DNA of 64,000 nt, from the NCBI RefSeq assembly GCF_022557175.1, contig NZ_CP092915.1, positions 6,944,001 through 7,008,000 on the forward strand. The letters are read 5' to 3'. The position numbers and the translations under genes are program-made. Shown one piece after another: positions 18,127 to 26,229 of this stretch (its first letter is position 1; every line of letters begins with the position of its first letter). The notes under the pieces were generated by a model. It was given only the letters and a program-made list of their open reading frames with translations, was not told where the DNA came from and made no database searches. The DNA comes from Mycolicibacterium sp. YH-1. Its GTDB lineage: Bacteria; Actinomycetota; Actinomycetes; Mycobacteriales; Mycobacteriaceae.

Positions 18127-19551
18127 CTAGGTCAGTCGCTCGGGGATGCTGATCGACACGCCGCGAGTGGCCGCGTCAAACGCGGCACGGCCACCGGTGA
18201 GGCCAGACCCACTCGCCCGCGCAGGCTCGAACATCCGCAGCAGGCCGCTGCCTTGCCACTGGTTGATCCACACCATCCCGACCGGGAGGCGCAACGCGGC
18301 GTCCACATGATTCCGATCCTCGGTGAATATGGTGGCAGCAAGGCCGAAGTCGGACTCGGCGGCCCTCGCCAGCCCCTCCTCAAAGCTCGCGACCACCTGG
18401 ACCGGCAACACCGGCCCGAATGTCTCGTCTCTCATGATGAGCATGTCGGAGGTGGTATCCGAGATCACCGTGGCGGGGAAGTAGTAGCCCGGCACATCGG
18501 GGGCTTCGCCGCCAACGAGGATCCTGGCGCCCTTGGCGCGGGCGTCCTCGACGTGGTATCGAACGATGTTGCGTTGGTGGGCATCAACCATGGGTCCGAG
18601 CGAAACCTGGTCGGCTGAGGAACGTTCACCCGGGACATATCGCTGCGCCTCGGCGGTCAAAGCGGCGATCAGGGCATCCGCGATCTCCTCGACGACGTAG
18701 ACGCGCTCGATCGAAGTGCAGATCTGGCCCGAGTTCACGAAGGCCGCGTACGCCAGCTGCGCCGCGACAGCGGCCACATCCACCCCGTCATCGACGACCG
18801 CGGCGTCCTTGCCGCCGAGTTCCAGTGTGGCCCGGGTGAACCGCGCAGCACAGGCCTGTGCGACTCGCTGGCCGGCGCCCACCGATCCAGTGAAGTTCAC
18901 CAGCGCGATGTCGGGATGCTCAGTGAGTGACGCCCCTGTCCGGCCGTCGCCGACGACCAGGTTGATGACCCCCGGCGGAAGCGGGCAGCACTCCAGCATG
19001 TGCACTGCCGATGGCGTCGCCTTCTCGGACGGTTTGACGACGACGGTATTGCCTGCCGCGAGGATCGGTCCAAGACTCAGCAATATGGCTGCGACGGTGA
19101 AGTTCCAGGGCACGATCAGGGCCACCACACCCAGCGGAGTGTGCCTGGTCACGGTTCTGATCTCGTCGTTACCGCCGTACTGCTCTTCAAAGGGGTAGGT
19201 CAACGCCTCCCGTAGGGACTCGCGGAACACGCCGACACCCGACAGCAGGAACTGGGTACCGATATCGACCGGTTTGCCCATCTCGCGGCTCTCGGTCCCG
19301 GCCAGGTCGACCGCCGAGGCCTCGAGCGCGTCCGCAAACTGATTCAGGGCATCCAACCGGGCGGCCAGTCCCATTTCCGACCACGAGAGTTGGGCCGCGC
19401 CAGCGGACTTCACCGCCATGTCGACATCGGCGGCAGAGCTGACGGGCACCTCCAGTTGGATCATTCCCGTGAAGGGGTCGGCTCTCTGTACAGAGTCGGT
19501 ACCCAGCGGTTCTACCCATGTCCCACCGATATAGTTTCTCAGCAACTCCAT
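18127..19551 (-). CDS. NAD(P)-dependent aldehyde dehydrogenase
   Basis: 474 aa. ALDH superfamily with Asn150 (VPWNF), the general base Glu244 (LELGGKD) and the nucleophile Cys278 (NSGQICTS), all intact. Length and motifs fit a medium-chain or semialdehyde dehydrogenase; substrate unknown. Last gene of the seven-gene minus-strand operon that begins with the LLM monooxygenase at 25187; the gap to the M20 gene is 63 bp. In context it probably oxidises the aldehyde left after ring opening and hydrolysis (inference). Confidence 0.9.
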   Translation of the reverse strand: MELLRNYIGGTWVEPLGTDSVQRADPFTGMIQLEVPVSSAADVDMAVKSAGAAQLSWSEMGLAARLDALNQFADALEASAVDLAGTESREMGKPVDIGTQFLLSGVGVFRESLREALTYPFEEQYGGNDEIRTVTRHTPLGVVALIVPWNFTVAAILLSLGPILAAGNTVVVKPSEKATPSAVHMLECCPLPPGVINLVVGDGRTGASLTEHPDIALVNFTGSVGAGQRVAQACAARFTRATLELGGKDAAVVDDGVDVAAVAAQLAYAAFVNSGQICTSIERVYVVEEIADALIAALTAEAQRYVPGERSSADQVSLGPMVDAHQRNIVRYHVEDARAKGARILVGGEAPDVPGYYFPATVISDTTSDMLIMRDETFGPVLPVQVVASFEEGLARAAESDFGLAATIFTEDRNHVDAALRLPVGMVWINQWQGSGLLRMFEPARASGSGLTGGRAAFDAATRGVSISIPERLT

Positions 19552-19614
19552 GACAGTCCTTTCAGAGTTCAGTCAGTCCCGTGTTTTGTCGGTCATCCGC
19601 GTCTTGACACGGTG

Positions 19615-20754
19615 CTATCGAAACGATTGGAAGGCGCGGAGGTAGATGTGGGCGGCGTCCGTCAAATCGGTCAGGGACACCCATTCGTCCGCGGTGTGCG
19701 CCTGGGCGATGTCTCCCGGCCCGAGCAGTACTGTCGGGATCGAAAGGGCGTTGCGGTAGAAGCGGGCATCGCTGCCCAGCATGCTGCCGACGATCTCCGA
19801 ATCAGTCCGCACAGACCGTGCGATCTGGTCGATCCACTCAACGACGGGATGCGCCCGGTCGATCTCAGACGCCTCGACAAACACGATGGCCTCGGCGTCG
19901 ATATCGACTGGCAGGTCGAGTGATTCGACAACATCCAGAAGTTCCTTGACTGCCGAGTCGCGCGACGCGCCCGGCAGCAGTCGGCGGTCCACCTCGATAA
20001 CACAGGACTCAGCAATGACATTCGGCGCCGCACCGCCTGAGATCTTCCCGACGTTACAGGTGGTGCGGCCGAGCAGCGGATGCTCGACGCCGAAGTCACG
20101 CAGGTGTAGTGCGTCGACCACTCGCGCGGCGCCGGCGACCGCGGACACCCCGGAGTCAGGAACGCTGCCGTGGCCCCCTCGGCCGTGCACGGTGATCCTC
20201 GCGAACAGCGCGCCGCGCTCGGCCACCCCCACGTGCAATCCTGTTGGCTCGGGTACCAAACACGCGTCGGCCGCGAGGTGGCCGCGATCCATCAGCCATT
20301 GCGTTCCGAAGATCCCACCGGTCTCCTCGTCGGCGACGAGATGAAAGGCCACATTCGTACTGGGCAATGAATCATGATCGCGCAGTGCGCGAATCGCCTC
20401 GATCGCGGCGCCGATGCCGCCCTTCATGTCACACGCACCGCGGCCATACAGTCTGTCCCCACGCACCTCCGGGGTAAAGGGATCGCGCGTCCACGTCTGG
20501 CCTGTGACCGGCACGACGTCGATGTGGCCGTTGACCGCAAGGGTTCGGGTCGGGTCCTTGCCGGCTACGGTGGCGACAACCGAATCCCGGCCGTCACCAG
20601 CCGATATCAGTTCGACCCTTGCGCCGAGATCCTCCATGACGCCTGCGAGGTGTCTCGCCACCTCACTTTCCCCACCCGGCGGGTTCGACGAGTCGAGGCG
20701 GATCAGATCCTTCACCAACCCAACGAGCCGATCGGCGTCGATCACGTCGTTCAT
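19615..20754 (-). CDS. M20 family metallohydrolase (ArgE/DapE-like)
   Basis: 379 aa, ATG overlapping the previous stop (ATGA). Di-zinc M20 motifs: His77 and Asp79 (VNGHIDVVP), bridging Asp109 (GACDMKGG), catalytic Glu143 with metal Glu144 (ADEETGG), and a C-terminal His in QAHTADEWV. Middle dimerisation domain with GRGGHGSVPD. The family cleaves N-acyl or carbamoyl amides of amino acids. Coupled to the upstream unknown gene and downstream of an amidase in the same operon, it probably takes a later C-N cleavage step. Confidence 0.9.
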   Translation of the reverse strand: MNDVIDADRLVGLVKDLIRLDSSNPPGGESEVARHLAGVMEDLGARVELISAGDGRDSVVATVAGKDPTRTLAVNGHIDVVPVTGQTWTRDPFTPEVRGDRLYGRGACDMKGGIGAAIEAIRALRDHDSLPSTNVAFHLVADEETGGIFGTQWLMDRGHLAADACLVPEPTGLHVGVAERGALFARITVHGRGGHGSVPDSGVSAVAGAARVVDALHLRDFGVEHPLLGRTTCNVGKISGGAAPNVIAESCVIEVDRRLLPGASRDSAVKELLDVVESLDLPVDIDAEAIVFVEASEIDRAHPVVEWIDQIARSVRTDSEIVGSMLGSDARFYRNALSIPTVLLGPGDIAQAHTADEWVSLTDLTDAAHIYLRAFQSFR

Positions 20755-21188
20755 TGGGGCAACTCCACTCGCTCTCGAGATGATTGATCAGCCAGCTCCA
20801 CCTGGGGATCGGTGCGGACCCGGTAACCCAGACCGTTGAGATCGCTGGCAATGCCATCCCGCATCGAGCCGGGACATGCAGTGGGCTCGTCACCCGTTAT
20901 CAGAGCGCCGACGGCGATTCCCAGAAGGCTCGCATCGTGAATGAGGCTGACAATCGCGGTTTGCCGCGGCGGAAGGAAGATCTCCGTCGCGTGGGGTGCC
21001 GGGCGCGCCTCAGTCACGTGTATCCGTAGCAGCGCCGACCCACCGTCAAGCCGGTTGGCCAGCCGAGAGGCATCGCTGAGACACCCGGCATCAAGCATGA
21101 CGAACTGCTCGGGCTCCTGTTCGTCGGTCAGACCTGCTGGGCTCGGCCTCACGCGATCGGGGTGTTCGACGATGAGCGCGAACCGCAT
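20751..21188 (-). CDS. Unrecognised 145-aa protein in the flavin-monooxygenase operon
   Basis: I do not recognise this protein. It starts MRFALIVEHPDRVRPSPAG, has no signal peptide or membrane helix, two Cys residues (GCLS, ACPG) and an alternating alpha/beta pattern; the stop overlaps the start of the M20 gene, so the two are translationally coupled. It lies 37 bp after the flavin reductase. The N-terminal strand and size recall small alpha/beta-barrel (dimeric ferredoxin-like) proteins such as YciI, but I see no supporting catalytic motif. The operon position points to a role in the same catabolic pathway. Confidence 0.75.
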   Translation of the reverse strand: MRFALIVEHPDRVRPSPAGLTDEQEPEQFVMLDAGCLSDASRLANRLDGGSALLRIHVTEARPAPHATEIFLPPRQTAIVSLIHDASLLGIAVGALITGDEPTACPGSMRDGIASDLNGLGYRVRTDPQVELADQSSRERVELPQ

Positions 21189-21225
21189 GAGGAGTCCTTC
21201 GGCTTGGATGGAGCGGTTTTGGGTG

Positions 21226-22050
21226 TCACGAGCCGGCTATCGCACGAAACCCGCTTTCGTAGTACACGACCGGATCTGAATCCTCGGAGTTCGCACACCG
21301 CTCGATCTCCAACAGTGCGATCAGATGATCGCCGCCGCGGTGGGTCTCGACCAGTCGAGTCTGATACCAGGACACCGCGTCGCGGATGTACACCGCGCCA
21401 GTGGCTGTCCTCACATGCTCGATGCGGGAAAGGCGATCAGTGCCTTGATCGGGTGCAGCGAGTTCCAGCGCGATGGCCCCCTGGCTCCTGGCCAGAAGAC
21501 TGACCCCGATGCTGGGAGATTTCGCGAGTTGCGGCCAGGTCGCCGACTCTCGCCGGATGCACACGCCAAGCAGCGGAGGTCGCATCGACACATTGGTGAA
21601 CGAGCTGACGGCCATCGCCACGGGCGGCCCGTCCTCCGGTGTCCCCGCGAGGGCGATCACGCCCGAGGGCATCGTCCGGAACACGCGCTTGAGACTCGAT
21701 TCAGCGGGGTGCATCGGTGCGTGCGCGGTCTCCGGGCCGGAGTCGCCACCCCTTGTGATGTGGACCCTCACCGACCCGTCGGCGACCCAACCGTGGGCGG
21801 AGGCCTTCGAGATCATCTGGTCGAAGTCGGTGGCCCAGGCCTGATCGTCGACCTGGCAAAGGTCTCGTAACGCATCGACGGTGAACCACACATGGGTGCC
21901 CGCCGGGTCGACGTCGTTGACTCCGCGTGCGTGCGCAATCTCGAAGGGGTGCACGTCCGCGGCGATCTCCAGGGACAGTCTGGTGAGATCATCGGAGGAG
22001 TCCACCGACACCTCTGGGGTCGAGTGTCCACGTTGCAGAAGGATCTTCAC
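21226..22050 (-). CDS. Flavin reductase (HpaC-like) with extra N-terminal domain
   Basis: 274 aa from a GTG at 22050, 13 bp after the amidase stop with a GGGGGT stretch upstream; an in-frame ATG at 22083 would overlap the amidase by 20 bp. The C-terminal ~150 residues form an FMN-binding split barrel: FRTMPSGVIALAGTP, the AVSSFTNVSMRPPLLGVCI phosphate-binding block, and HRGGDHLIALLEIERC near the end, all HpaC/RutF-like. The N-terminal ~105 residues (SVDSSDDLTRLSLEIAADVHPF..., WFTVDALRDLC...) are not part of that fold and I do not recognise them. Likely supplies reduced flavin to the LLM monooxygenase of the operon. Confidence 0.82.
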   Translation of the reverse strand: MKILLQRGHSTPEVSVDSSDDLTRLSLEIAADVHPFEIAHARGVNDVDPAGTHVWFTVDALRDLCQVDDQAWATDFDQMISKASAHGWVADGSVRVHITRGGDSGPETAHAPMHPAESSLKRVFRTMPSGVIALAGTPEDGPPVAMAVSSFTNVSMRPPLLGVCIRRESATWPQLAKSPSIGVSLLARSQGAIALELAAPDQGTDRLSRIEHVRTATGAVYIRDAVSWYQTRLVETHRGGDHLIALLEIERCANSEDSDPVVYYESGFRAIAGS

Positions 22051-22063
22051 ACCGGACCCCCGC

Positions 22064-23506
22064 TCAATCCAGCGCCGAGACATGGATCGACGGCCGGCGC
22101 TGAGCCCACGGCTGCGCCTCCTCGAGTTGGGCGGCCAGTGAGAGCAGGGTGCCCTCGTCGAACATACGGCCACCGAACTGAATCCCGATCGGCAAACCGT
22201 CCTTGGACGTCATGAGCGGAAGGCTCACGGCGGGTGCGCCAGTCACGTTGTAGAGGCAGCACATCGGGTACTCCTCGAGCACGGTCCGTACCCATTCGAG
22301 CGACGTCGCTGGCGAACTCTTGGACTCCAAATGTGTTGGAGGCACATGAACCCGGTTGGCCGTGGGCTGGACGATGACGTCATAGTCCGACATGAAGGCC
22401 GCATAACGCCTGGTGATGCTGTTCATCCCGGCGTAGGCATCGGCGAGGTCGAGGGCACCAAGTGACATGCCGAACTCGTGAGACACGAGGGTGGATTCGT
22501 CGAAGTAGTCCAGTGAGATGTCGACACCACCGATCTCGGCTACCTGTTTGACGGTCGCCGCCACACCGAATCCCCATATGACATTGAAAATTTCGGTGAG
22601 TTCGTACCAGTCGATCGGATGCTGCACGGCACTGACCTCATGTCCCAGATCGGTCAGCAGCCGGGCCGTCCCATCCACCGCGTCACTCACCTCGGCATCG
22701 ACAGCCACGCTCGACATCGCCTCGGAGGTGACGGCTATGCGGAGCGACGACGGGCGCTGCCGAATCTCATCCCGGTACGGCCGGTTCGGTGGCACAGTGG
22801 CGTAACGATCACCGGCCTGGTAGCCGTGGACAGCGTCGAGGAGGGTTGCCGCGTCACGCACCGTCCTGGTGATGGCGAACTCAATCGCATTGCCGCTCAT
22901 TATCTCTGCGTAGTCGGGGCCGGCGGAGACCCTGGCCCGAGAGGGCTTGAGACCGACGAGACCGGTTCGAGCGGCGGGAATGCGGATCGATCCGCCGCCG
23001 TCGTTCGCATGAGCCATCGGAACGGCGCCGGAGGCCACCAAGGCCGCCGACCCTCCGCTCGATGCGCCCACCGTGACCTCGGTGTTCCACGGGTTCAGTG
23101 TGGTTCCAGTCAGTCGCGAGGCGGTCACGCAGCTCAGAGCCAGCTCCGGGGTCGTCGTGTTGGCCACCAACACGAGTCCGGCGTCGAGAAACCGCTCCAT
23201 CAATGCGGTGTTGGTCTCGAAGACGACTCCCTCCTTGAGCGCCAGGGTGCCCATCCGCATGGGAACGCCCTTCGCGTGGCAGACGACATCCTTGAACACG
23301 AATGGCACCCCGGCGAACACTCCGTTCGATGCCGGGGCGACGGGCGGAACCGGCCAGGGCCCCTCGACGACAGCGTTCAGCTGCTCGTTCATTCGCCCCA
23401 CGGCCTCGAACGCCGTCTGGCGAACCTCCTCGGCGCTGACCTGACCACTGCGAATCGCGTCGGCCAGGGCGGTGGCGTCATGCTCTGCGTACTCGGCGAA
23501 CTTCAT
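22064..23506 (-). CDS. Amidase (amidase signature family)
   Basis: 480 aa. Ser-cisSer-Lys triad visible: Lys72 (FKDVV), cis-Ser in GASSGGSAALVASG (about 149-150) and nucleophile Ser173 in DGGGSIRIPAAR. The family hydrolyses amides to acid plus ammonia or amine; relatives include indoleacetamide hydrolase, 6-aminohexanoate cyclic dimer hydrolase and nylon-type lactamases. The operon context (LLM monooxygenase, flavin reductase, M20 hydrolase, ALDH) suggests it opens a lactam or hydrolyses an amide intermediate. Specificity cannot be read from sequence. Confidence 0.9.
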   Translation of the reverse strand: MKFAEYAEHDATALADAIRSGQVSAEEVRQTAFEAVGRMNEQLNAVVEGPWPVPPVAPASNGVFAGVPFVFKDVVCHAKGVPMRMGTLALKEGVVFETNTALMERFLDAGLVLVANTTTPELALSCVTASRLTGTTLNPWNTEVTVGASSGGSAALVASGAVPMAHANDGGGSIRIPAARTGLVGLKPSRARVSAGPDYAEIMSGNAIEFAITRTVRDAATLLDAVHGYQAGDRYATVPPNRPYRDEIRQRPSSLRIAVTSEAMSSVAVDAEVSDAVDGTARLLTDLGHEVSAVQHPIDWYELTEIFNVIWGFGVAATVKQVAEIGGVDISLDYFDESTLVSHEFGMSLGALDLADAYAGMNSITRRYAAFMSDYDVIVQPTANRVHVPPTHLESKSSPATSLEWVRTVLEEYPMCCLYNVTGAPAVSLPLMTSKDGLPIGIQFGGRMFDEGTLLSLAAQLEEAQPWAQRRPSIHVSALD

Positions 23507-23580
23507 GGAAGTCTCGACCTTCTTCTCATCTCGATGCTGGGAGAGGGCGACAGCCGGGGATCCGTGGTCCCCGGCCGTCG

Positions 23581-24027
23581 CTAGTAGCTCCCGTCCGTGG
23601 CGCTTCCGCTTGTGGTGTTCCAGATGTCTTGGTGCATGCGCCAGACACCGTCGTCGAGAACATGGGTGACGATGCAGTTGTTCTCGGCGGAGGTCGTACG
23701 GTTGCCGCTGCGGACTGTGCCCCGCGTTCGACTCTGTTCGACGATGAGGCCATCGGCCACCACCAGACCTGTCAGCCAGGCTTCCTGCTTGACAAGTCCC
23801 GCCTCCATGAACCTCCCGATCGCGTCCTTGATCGCCTCTCGGCCCTGAATCAGCGCACCGTCCGGCGTCATCAGCACGCCGTCGACGGTGTACAAGTCGG
23901 CGAAGGCATCTGTATCGCGCTCATCCACAGCACGGGCGATCGCGGCGAAGGCGTTCTCGACGACGCGCCGTGCGTCGGCGTTGTCGATCACCGCACCGAC
24001 GGTGCGGGTGATTTTGACGTCACTCAC
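23581..24027 (-). CDS. SnoaL-like / NTF2-fold small protein
   Basis: 148 aa, GTG start overlapping the LLM stop (GTGA). Pattern of the SnoaL/SgcJ-EcaC group of NTF2-like alpha+beta barrels: FAAIARAVDERDTDAFADLYTVDGVLMTPDGALIQGREAIKDAIGRFM and a C-terminal VWRMHQDIWN. Members act as small isomerases, hydratases or accessory proteins; some have no catalysis. Translational coupling to the monooxygenase suggests it handles the monooxygenase product. Confidence 0.82.
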   Translation of the reverse strand: MSDVKITRTVGAVIDNADARRVVENAFAAIARAVDERDTDAFADLYTVDGVLMTPDGALIQGREAIKDAIGRFMEAGLVKQEAWLTGLVVADGLIVEQSRTRGTVRSGNRTTSAENNCIVTHVLDDGVWRMHQDIWNTTSGSATDGSY

Positions 24028-25187
24028 AGAACGCGATTCGCTTCGGAGTAGTCGTCGATGCTGGTCTTCTGGTGGGCATCGCCGGGCAGAACTCCGACGG
24101 CTCCGCTGCTCAGCACTCCCTTGGGGTTCTTGAAGTGTGGGATCACGTAGCGACCGATAGTTTCGATCGTCTCCATCAGTTCGTTGTGAGGGCCGTTGTC
24201 GATTCTCATGACGACTTCGTCGGCGCCGAGGGACTCAAGGCGCTCGATCATCTGGATCAGGTGCGCCGGATCGCCGACCATGACGCTGGGTCCGCAGTCC
24301 CGCAGCCATTCCGGGTCCTCGATCTTGTCCAGGATCTCGCCGTACATCTTGAACTCGCGGTACATGTCGGACCGCTGCGCCAAGTGCTGGTACAAGTCCT
24401 TCAGAACGATGTTCGACATCATGATCATGTCGCGCTCGCCGATCTCCATCGCGCGATCATTGGTCTTGGCGCAACGAACCGTGTTCGCGATGAGACCGAC
24501 TGCCTTGGTGGTCCGACGAACGATGGGCTTGAGTTCATCGTCCTTGACCGAGTTGTAGCAGGCCAACAGCCTTTCAGCCTCGTCCCATCCGAGCCACATA
24601 TCCGAGGTCAGGCAGCCCATCCCGAGGACCCGCGCCTCGTATATGGAGCTACCGGTCTGGGCGATCTTGAACAGGGGCGGGTGCGGCTCCTGAACTCCCT
24701 TCGGCGTGAGCTGACGTGGCGGGAAGGTGCCCCAGTGCTTACCGTCGTGCTCGAAGACATCGTCGGACACGGCGCGGACGAACAGCTCCATACCCTCGTC
24801 AGCCCGCGCCTTCGAATCGTCCAGCGGCACTCCGAACGCATCGAGCTGAAGGAGCGTATTACCGCGCACGAAGGCCACTTCCACGCGGCCGTTGGAGAAG
24901 ATGTCCTCAGACATCGTCTGCTCGGCGATCAGGACCGGGTGGACCGCCGATGCCAACCGACCCATGTGGCGCAGCCGCATGGTGTTGGTGCGCATTGCGA
25001 CGGCGGTGAAGATCACCTCGGGCGAGGGCGTACACGCCATCTCACCGATGAAGTGGTGCTCGGAGGTACCCCAGGTGTCGAATCCCATCTCCTCGGCGAA
25101 CACCGCCTCCTCGACGAGGTCCAGGTACCGACGCTGGTATGAACTTCCGCGTGTGACAGCGGACTCGGTGAACAGTGTGAACTTCAA
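24024..25187 (-). CDS. LLM-class flavin-dependent monooxygenase
   Basis: 387 aa from a TTG at 25187 (read fMKFTLFTES), with GGAGGAA 4-5 nt upstream; MKFxLF is the usual start of this family. In-frame codons further upstream (ATG 25256) lack a ribosome-binding site. Bacterial luciferase-like TIM barrel: EEAVFAEEMGFDTWGTSEHHF, the conserved RLRHMGRLASAVHPVLIAEQ strand, and GRVEVAFVRGN. By family it uses FMNH2 and O2 to oxygenate a substrate, with the flavin reductase at 21226-22050 as likely partner. First gene of the operon running to 18127. Confidence 0.88.
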   Translation of the reverse strand: MKFTLFTESAVTRGSSYQRRYLDLVEEAVFAEEMGFDTWGTSEHHFIGEMACTPSPEVIFTAVAMRTNTMRLRHMGRLASAVHPVLIAEQTMSEDIFSNGRVEVAFVRGNTLLQLDAFGVPLDDSKARADEGMELFVRAVSDDVFEHDGKHWGTFPPRQLTPKGVQEPHPPLFKIAQTGSSIYEARVLGMGCLTSDMWLGWDEAERLLACYNSVKDDELKPIVRRTTKAVGLIANTVRCAKTNDRAMEIGERDMIMMSNIVLKDLYQHLAQRSDMYREFKMYGEILDKIEDPEWLRDCGPSVMVGDPAHLIQMIERLESLGADEVVMRIDNGPHNELMETIETIGRYVIPHFKNPKGVLSSGAVGVLPGDAHQKTSIDDYSEANRVL

Positions 25188-25564
25188 GGCTTCCTCCACG
25201 ATTCGGGTGTCGCCGATGCTCGCCGTGTGTGCGCCGGTCGACCGGTTGGACAACATGTCGTACGTCGAGACTGCATCAGTTGAGCGTGAGCAGATATCCG
25301 CAATGCATACCGATTTACCGCCGCTGCCAAATCTCGGTACTTCTACCGATACGGCGTGGCCGCCGGTGGACGCACTATCCGAAGCACGAGGTGGCGCTCG
25401 ATGATCAGCGTCGCAACCACGACGGTATCCAGAATCTGGCAGAGACCAGCGCAAAGCTCGGGCTCAGTCGCGACTGACAGTGACAAGGGGCACCGCTCAC
25501 ACCCCGCGCCTCACCTTCAGGTGAGATTGGCACCTTGAAACACATTGCGGAGCAGGTGCTTTCT
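25188..25564. other. 377-bp region between LLM operon and asnC-type gene
   Basis: Holds the promoter of the minus-strand LLM operon and the 3' side of the AsnC-type gene. No complete gene. On the plus strand the last ~30 codons before a TGA at 25475-25477 read like a real protein end (EVALDDQRRNHDGIQNLAETSAKLGLSRD) and may be a decayed gene remnant. Near 25508-25526 there is CCTCACCTTCAGGTGAGATTGG, containing the dyad CTCACCT-TC-AGGTGAG, which could be a terminator stem or operator. Confidence 0.5.
25509..25524. promoter_or_regulatory. Short inverted repeat CTCACCT-TC-AGGTGAG
   Basis: Perfect 7-bp arms with a 2-bp centre, lying between the AsnC-type gene (ending at 25565) and the LLM operon promoter. 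With so small a loop it is more likely a protein-binding dyad than a terminator. Which regulator uses it is unknown. Confidence 0.4.
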
Positions 25565-26089
25565 CTAGGCTCGATCCCGCTCGGGCCCGGGGGTCGCACG
25601 CCCGGAGCCGGCACGTTGCGTCAGCTCCTGCAGTAGGGGATCAATACGGAAGGGCAACGGTGTGGTCAGGGCGAGCGTGGTACTCGAGTGCCGCACGCCC
25701 CGCAGCGCCACCACACGCTCAATGAGCAACTGCAGGCTCGACTGGGTCTCGGTGGCCACCCTGACGAGAAGGTCCTCGCGCCCAGTGGTGGCGTGAGCCT
25801 CCAACACCTCGGGGATGTCAGCCAAAGCGCGCACGATCGACCGCAGTTGACCCTGGTCGATCTCGAGCGCCAAGAATCCCTGCACACCTATTCCGACAGC
25901 CGCGAAGTCGATGTCAGGACGGAAGCCGCGCAACAGTTTTGACTCAGTCAGTCGACGAAGGCGGGCCTGCACCGTATTTCGCGCGACACCCAGTGAGACC
26001 GACAGTTCGCCGACCCCGACGCGGGCATCCCGCGACAGCAGGCTCAGCAGCCGTGCATCGAGCCGATCGATATTGAGCAATTGGATCAC
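25565..26089 (-). CDS. Lrp/AsnC-family transcriptional regulator
   Basis: 174 aa. N-terminal winged HTH (LDARLLSLLSRDARVGVGELSVSLGVARNTVQARLRRL) and C-terminal RAM ligand-binding domain (GVQGFLALEIDQGQLRSIVRALADIPEVLEAHATTGREDLLVRVAT). Divergent from the indolepyruvate oxidoreductase gene. Lrp/AsnC proteins sense amino acids; the adjacent oxidoreductase and amino-acid dehydrogenase act on amino acids and 2-oxo acids, so local control by an amino acid is likely (inference). Confidence 0.92.
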   Translation of the reverse strand: MIQLLNIDRLDARLLSLLSRDARVGVGELSVSLGVARNTVQARLRRLTESKLLRGFRPDIDFAAVGIGVQGFLALEIDQGQLRSIVRALADIPEVLEAHATTGREDLLVRVATETQSSLQLLIERVVALRGVRHSSTTLALTTPLPFRIDPLLQELTQRAGSGRATPGPERDRA

Positions 26090-26229
26090 CTCATAACGTG
26101 ATGGCTATCACTGACTGCGCGAAATGGACAGTTGGCGAAGAAAAGGTTGAACCGATCCTTACACATGAGGATTGTTGTGGCACCAAGTCGATCAGTTGCT
26201 GCCACATAGATGAGGGGTTCCGGGACACC

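Noticed and set aside
22619..23584. Open frame of about 320 codons on the plus strand opposite the amidase gene
   Set aside because: Shadow of the amidase; Arg/His/Gly-rich with no recognisable domain or ribosome-binding site.
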